Source of the DNA: Planctomycetota bacterium
Lineage (GTDB): Bacteria; JAJVIF01; JAPKYR01
Reading direction: 5' to 3'
DNA length: 9,436 bases
Assembly: GCA_030673355.1 (NCBI GenBank)
Contig: DAOVJF010000071.1
Location: 1 to 9,436, forward strand
This document shows positions 7,247 to 9,436 of this stretch, piece after piece (position 1 is the first letter of the stretch; the number at the start of each line of letters is the position of its first letter). A program made the translations under genes and the position numbers. A model generated the notes under the pieces. It saw only the letters and a list, made by a program, of their open reading frames with translations, searched no databases and was not told the DNA's origin.

Positions 7247-7299
7247 TAATCAGCGAAACCTAAGTATGCAAAAGTGTGGCGCGGAAGGAGGTATGATCT

Positions 7300-7521
7300 G
7301 TGCCGAAAAGATTGAACGTCGTAATTACACGTGAAGATAAAATTTTCGTGGCTCATTGTATCGAACTCGGCGTTGTGAGTCAGGGGAGTACGATCGAGGA
7401 GGCGCAGGTAAACCTCAGGGAGGCAGTAGAACTCTTCATTGAAAGTTTTGGTGCGGATGACCTTCCGGACAGTCAGGGCGAGATCGTATTATATCCATTA
7501 GAGGTCACCGTCCTTGGCTAA
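7300..7521 (+). CDS. hicB: HicB family antitoxin (short, single-domain)
   Basis: This 73-residue protein has the UPF0150/HicB partial RNase H-like fold. The N-terminal strand RLNVVITRED is followed by KIFVAHCIELGVVSQGSTIEEAQVNLREAVELFIES, the signature of the family. It should bind and block the HicA RNase encoded next. It lacks the C-terminal HTH or ribbon-helix-helix domain of longer HicB proteins (E. coli HicB is about twice as long), so autorepression may need another mechanism. The start is a GTG: AAGGAGG (7285-7291) lies 8 nt upstream, and the nearby ATG at 7293 is out of frame and 1 nt from the Shine-Dalgarno. It overlaps hicA by 8 nt, and the antitoxin-first order is the reverse of the classical E. 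coli hicAB. Confidence 0.9.
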   Translation: MPKRLNVVITREDKIFVAHCIELGVVSQGSTIEEAQVNLREAVELFIESFGADDLPDSQGEIVLYPLEVTVLG

Positions 7522-7732
7522 ACTACCCGTTCTATCAGGCAATGAGCTTGTGGCCGCTCTGGAAAAATGCGGCTTTGAGGTTGTGCGGCGAAAAGGCAGC
7601 CACGTAAGCCTCCAGAAGGGTGCGTTCAGAACAGTGATACCGTTTCATGACGAGCTGGCTAAGGGAACACTGCTCGGTATCCTGAGGCAGTGCGGATTAT
7701 CGAGAGAGGAATTGACCGCGCTTCTGAATTAA
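7514..7732 (+). CDS. hicA: HicA family mRNA interferase toxin
   Basis: This 72-residue protein has the double-stranded RNA-binding-like HicA/YcfA fold. The helix SGNELVAALEKCGFEVVRRKGSH leads to the catalytic histidine H30 in the RRKGSH motif. It continues with VSLQKGAFRTVIPFHDELAKGTLLGILRQCGLS, matching the usual strand-helix end of the family. HicA toxins cleave mRNA in a ribosome-independent way and are held inactive by HicB. The start is TTG, overlapping the hicB stop by 8 nt, with GAGG (7501-7504) 9 nt upstream; no in-frame ATG or closer GTG would keep the first helix. The rare start and overlap suggest translational coupling that keeps toxin below antitoxin. No catalytic residue is missing, so the toxin looks active. 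No typical terminator follows. Confidence 0.9.
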   Translation: MAKLPVLSGNELVAALEKCGFEVVRRKGSHVSLQKGAFRTVIPFHDELAKGTLLGILRQCGLSREELTALLN

Positions 7733-7756
7733 ATCCACTTATTCTAATGCTAAATC

Positions 7757-7843
7757 GGTAGCTACCATCCTGGACAAGGACGGGTGCCGCCCACAGACTG
7801 AGCGAAGGCGTGTCTGTGGGTGAATCAAGCGCGTTATGGTAGC
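7757..7843. repeat. Small hairpin element with terminal inverted repeats, related to the 55-bp repeat
   Basis: GCTACCAT (7761-7768) and ATGGTAGC (7836-7843) are perfect 8-bp inverted ends. The left end is also part of the palindrome GGTAGCTACC (7757-7766). Inside, CCCACAGAC (7790-7798) and GTCTGTGGG (7812-7820) form a 9-bp stem. The 7781-7822 core is the reverse complement of the units at 1-110, with one visible mismatch. It lies 25 nt after the hicA stop and could slow transcription there, though it has no U-tract. Confidence 0.75.
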
Positions 7844-7890
7844 CCGGTGAACCCATATAAAAATACCCAAATTCTATTAAATCCAGCGGA

Positions 7891-8003
7891 AGGGTTCCCG
7901 GGGATTATTAACATTGTTTGATTTGTGTGTGGAATTCCCGGAAAGCCTGGAGCTACTAAGGCTGATGATTCAAGGTTACTCGGTGGCTTCCCGTGCTACT
8001 TGC
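7891..8003 (+). repeat. 114-bp dispersed repeat, copy 2
   Basis: This is the second copy of the repeat at 6621-6734. The inner inverted repeat is kept as CCGGGGATT (7898-7906) and AATTCCCGG (7933-7941): the one change turns a G-C pair into G-U, so the stem survives in plus-strand RNA. It is directly followed by a different repeat module at about 8031-8110. With copy 1 it brackets the hicBA genes. Confidence 0.85.
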
Positions 8004-8030
8004 TGTAAGCACCACATGTCGTGGATTGTG

Positions 8031-8110
8031 GGATAATCGTTCGTCCACAAGCTCCGCAAGACAAACCCAGAGTGGGCTGCGTTGAGGGGTCGCTTGTGAA
8101 CGGCACCCGG
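8031..8110 (+). repeat. Dispersed repeat module, copy 1 (abuts membrane gene stop)
   Basis: This 80-bp stretch matches 9192-9270 with a few substitutions and one 1-bp indel (GTTGAGGGG against GTTGGGGG). Shared anchors are ATCGTTCGTCCACAAGCTCC, ACAAACCCAGAGTGGGC and CGCTTGTGAACGGCACCCGG. It ends 4 bp from the stop codon of the minus-strand membrane protein gene, so it makes up most of that gene's 3' flank. No open frame is conserved through both copies. Confidence 0.85.
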
Positions 8111-8114
8111 AGTT

Positions 8115-8807
8115 CTAAGTCTCAATTCTCCTAGGCAAATTGTAGAATTCATCAAGGAAACGTTTCGCTTCGAGTGGATTTTCGCAGTCCAGAATATAGT
8201 TTCTTTGCTGGGTTTTTATAACCAGTGCATCGTCAGACCATCCGAAAAACTCTAATGTGCTAGTTAACATGCCGTTCGAGATACTAAATAAGAAACCGAA
8301 AATTTGAATTAAAAACCAAATCACAAATCCTGATATTGTTTTCGCGTAATTTGAAGACCGTGGTGTCTTCCGCATTATGTCAATTTCAAGGATGCTGGAA
8401 CTATCTAATCTCTTCACTCTTTTTGAGAAACGTGCTATTGAAATCTCCAAATACGAGTCAAAAGCCCTGACGCGAAGTTTAGGCGCATTCAAGAAAAAGT
8501 ATGCGCCTATTATTATAACCACAAGCAACGTAACGAAATACATCATTCTCATGCCATTAATCACCTCAGCCATGCCATCAATCATCTCCACCTCAGCCAT
8601 TCCATAATTCACCTCAGCCATTCCATCAATCACCTCAGCCATTTCAGAAGATTGATTTATTTGCGGAAGGTACATCATTGTGACTATGGAAGCAAAGAAC
8701 AATGTAACACTACAAACAACAATCAAGATAACCGGCAAAAGTATAGAGTAATTATAACTCCATTCGTAAACAAATTTCTTCTTGAGGTCATTCGCTTTTA
8801 GCGGCAT
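8115..8807 (-). CDS. Multi-pass membrane protein with MAEV tandem repeat
   Basis: This 230-residue protein matches no family with certainty. Predicted membrane segments are at about 21-47 (SILLPVILIVVCSVTLFFAS...), 88-107 (MMYFVTLLVVIIIGAYFFLN) and 158-176 (ISGFVIWFLIQIFGFLFSI). Between the first two, residues 56-86 hold four imperfect copies of MAEVxxG. Residues 110-147 (LRVRAFDSYLEISIARFSKR...) and 195-222 (LVIKTQQRNYILDCENPLEAKRFLDEF) resemble the strands and final helix of a bacterial PH-like (bPH/DUF304) domain with a hydrophobic insert; this is a tentative reading. The start is supported by GAGGG (8814-8818), 6 nt before the ATG. The gene is clearly more AT-rich than acs and the DUF4139 genes and stands alone between repeat modules, suggesting acquisition by transfer. 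Function is unknown. Confidence 0.8.
   Translation of the reverse strand: MPLKANDLKKKFVYEWSYNYSILLPVILIVVCSVTLFFASIVTMMYLPQINQSSEMAEVIDGMAEVNYGMAEVEMIDGMAEVINGMRMMYFVTLLVVIIIGAYFFLNAPKLRVRAFDSYLEISIARFSKRVKRLDSSSILEIDIMRKTPRSSNYAKTISGFVIWFLIQIFGFLFSISNGMLTSTLEFFGWSDDALVIKTQQRNYILDCENPLEAKRFLDEFYNLPRRIET
8551..8646 (-). repeat. Intragenic tandem repeat of about 21 bp
   Basis: Within the membrane protein gene, units close to CACCTCAGCCATTCCATCAA (plus strand) recur about four times. They encode MAEVIDG, MAEVNYG, MAEVEMIDG and MAEVING. Three units are 21 bp and one is 27 bp, all multiples of three, so copy-number change would keep the frame. The DNA units are very similar to each other, pointing to recent expansion. 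Confidence 0.85.
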
Positions 8808-9040
8808 TGTTATCCCTCACCTGGTATCTCATTTCCCGGGTTCCATTAATAAATTTCTCGATGCCTTGTCAGGGTGAATCATTTTCCGGTCCCTGTTTTT
8901 CTATTATACCATGCGCCAATCGCCCCTGAATGTGTCCTAATAGTATATAGAGGACAGACATTTCGACAAAAAACGCGTGGCGTCGACACGCTGAGTGAGA
9001 CATCTCCATCCCGCAAGCCTTGAAAATCCCCGGGTCGAAC

Positions 9041-9106
9041 GTGCTTGTCGGCGGCACATGGGTGGAAACGGTGGTTCGGGGACGCAATGCCGTGCGGTTC
9101 TACGGT
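9041..9106 (+). repeat. Dispersed repeat module, partial copy
   Basis: This segment aligns with about 9251-9315. Both share GGGTGGAAACGGTG, TTCGGGGACGCA and TGCCGTGC before GTTCTACGGT, with scattered substitutions. The copy here lacks the preceding ATCGTTCGTCCACAAGCTCC part seen at 8031 and 9192, so the family is mosaic. Confidence 0.75.
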
Positions 9107-9191
9107 GCGGTTCTAATTCAGAAAGAGTCACCATAAGATCAGGCACCTCCAGAATCGCACTGCGATTATGGAGGCGGCACCGGAGGGTCGG

Positions 9192-9315
9192 GGATTATCG
9201 TTCGTCCACAAGCTCCGCAGGACAAACCCAGAGTGGGCCGTGTTGGGGGTCGCTTGTGAACGGCACCCGGGTGGAAACGGTGATTCGGGGACGCACTGCC
9301 GTGCTGTTCTACGGT
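9192..9315 (+). repeat. Dispersed repeat module, longest copy
   Basis: The first part (9192-9270) matches 8031-8110 and the second part (about 9251-9315) matches 9041-9106. This is therefore the most complete version of the module in the window, and the other two are left-end and right-end fragments of it. No frame is conserved across the copies. Confidence 0.8.
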
Positions 9316-9335
9316 TTGTGAACGGCACTCGGGCC

Positions 9336-9394
9336 CCGTATCCCGATACGGCTGAGGGCGTCAAAACCGGAAATCCCGACTGTCTCTCTGAGAC
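9336..9394. other. Two small perfect hairpins
   Basis: CCGTAT (9336-9341) pairs with ATACGG (9346-9351) around a 4-nt loop, and GTCTC (9382-9386) pairs with GAGAC (9390-9394) around 3 nt, extendable with a G-U and a G-C pair. Neither is followed by a T-run on either strand, so no terminator is called. They sit at the right edge of the repeat region. Confidence 0.4.
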
Positions 9395-9436
9395 GGCTGA
9401 AACGGCACTCTAGCCCAGTCATAGAGCGGATCGCGA

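Larger units (their letters stand above)
6434..7299. other. 866-bp repeat-rich intergenic region
   Basis: Between divergent paralog B and hicB there is no supported gene. The left end must hold the promoter of the DUF4139 pair. A 114-bp dispersed repeat (6621-6734) and a 199-bp stretch bounded by inverted repeats (6857-7055) fill the middle. At the right, TTTGTC (7126-7131) and GACAAA (7139-7144) form a 6-bp inverted repeat, and an eight-G run lies at 7163-7170. GGTACTTTGTCAAG (6955-6968) recurs with one change as GGTATTTTGTCAAG (7121-7134). An open frame at 6568-6777 lacks a ribosome binding site and lies over the dispersed repeat. Confidence 0.6.
8808..9436. other. 629-bp non-coding region made of degenerate repeat modules
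   Basis: This lies upstream of the membrane protein gene. The open frames here (8869-9087 and 8937-9146 minus, 8995-9321 plus, 9128-9364 minus) overlap one another, have no ribosome binding sites and run over repeats, so none is called. The leader of the membrane gene occupies about 8808-8900; ATACCATGC-type AT-rich sequence is present but no convincing promoter. The rest consists of two related modules (about 9041-9106 and 9191-9315) and short repeated pieces such as ACGGCTGA (9348-9355, 9393-9400) and ACGGCACTC (9322-9330, 9402-9410). Confidence 0.6.

Noticed and set aside
8995..9364. Overlapping open frames on both strands in the right-edge repeats
   Set aside because: They are low-quality frames across repeat modules, without ribosome binding sites and without conservation between copies.

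Overview
The window looks like a bacterial chromosome segment of moderate GC content. Two proteins carry Sec-type signal peptides and one is a multi-pass membrane protein. The mix of a housekeeping acetyl-CoA synthetase, a two-PAS protein, duplicated DUF4139 proteins, a HicBA pair and many short dispersed non-coding repeats fits a lineage such as Zixibacteria/FCB or a deltaproteobacterium-like group. This is a weak guess, because no rRNA or marker gene is present.

Left half (about 1-6480), all genes on the minus strand. Two tandem 55-bp repeat units (1-110) are followed by a clear intrinsic terminator (170-207) for acs (293-2254), a complete acetate-activating enzyme. A 339-bp spacer with a 7-bp inverted repeat separates it from a soluble two-PAS protein (2594-3346), which has its own near-consensus promoter and a perfect Shine-Dalgarno. 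Upstream lie two tandem paralogs of secreted DUF4139 proteins (3474-4913 and 4991-6433), 77 bp apart and probably one transcript. They are about three quarters identical by eye, except for a linker of about 25 residues that has no resemblance between them.

Right half (about 6480-9436) is accessory in character. It is rich in repeats and contains a plus-strand hicB-hicA toxin-antitoxin pair (7300-7732; GTG and TTG starts, 8-nt overlap) and an AT-rich minus-strand membrane protein (8115-8807) with a heptad-like MAEVxxG repeat between its first two membrane helices. The hicBA pair lies between two direct copies of a 114-bp repeat (6621-6734 and 7891-8003). A 199-bp stretch bounded by 15-bp inverted repeats (6857-7055) and a small hairpin element (7761-7843), related to the 55-bp units at the left edge, lie in the same region. 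Further repeat modules flank both sides of the membrane protein gene.

How the genes work together: acs supplies acetyl-CoA from acetate. The PAS protein may be a sensor or adaptor without an output domain. The DUF4139 pair probably acts in the cell envelope. HicBA is a self-contained stability or stress module. No functional link between acs, the PAS gene and the DUF4139 pair can be shown beyond shared orientation. No confident new system is visible; the best leads are the DUF4139 pair with its divergent linker, the repeat-bearing membrane protein and the repeat-flanked hicBA cassette.
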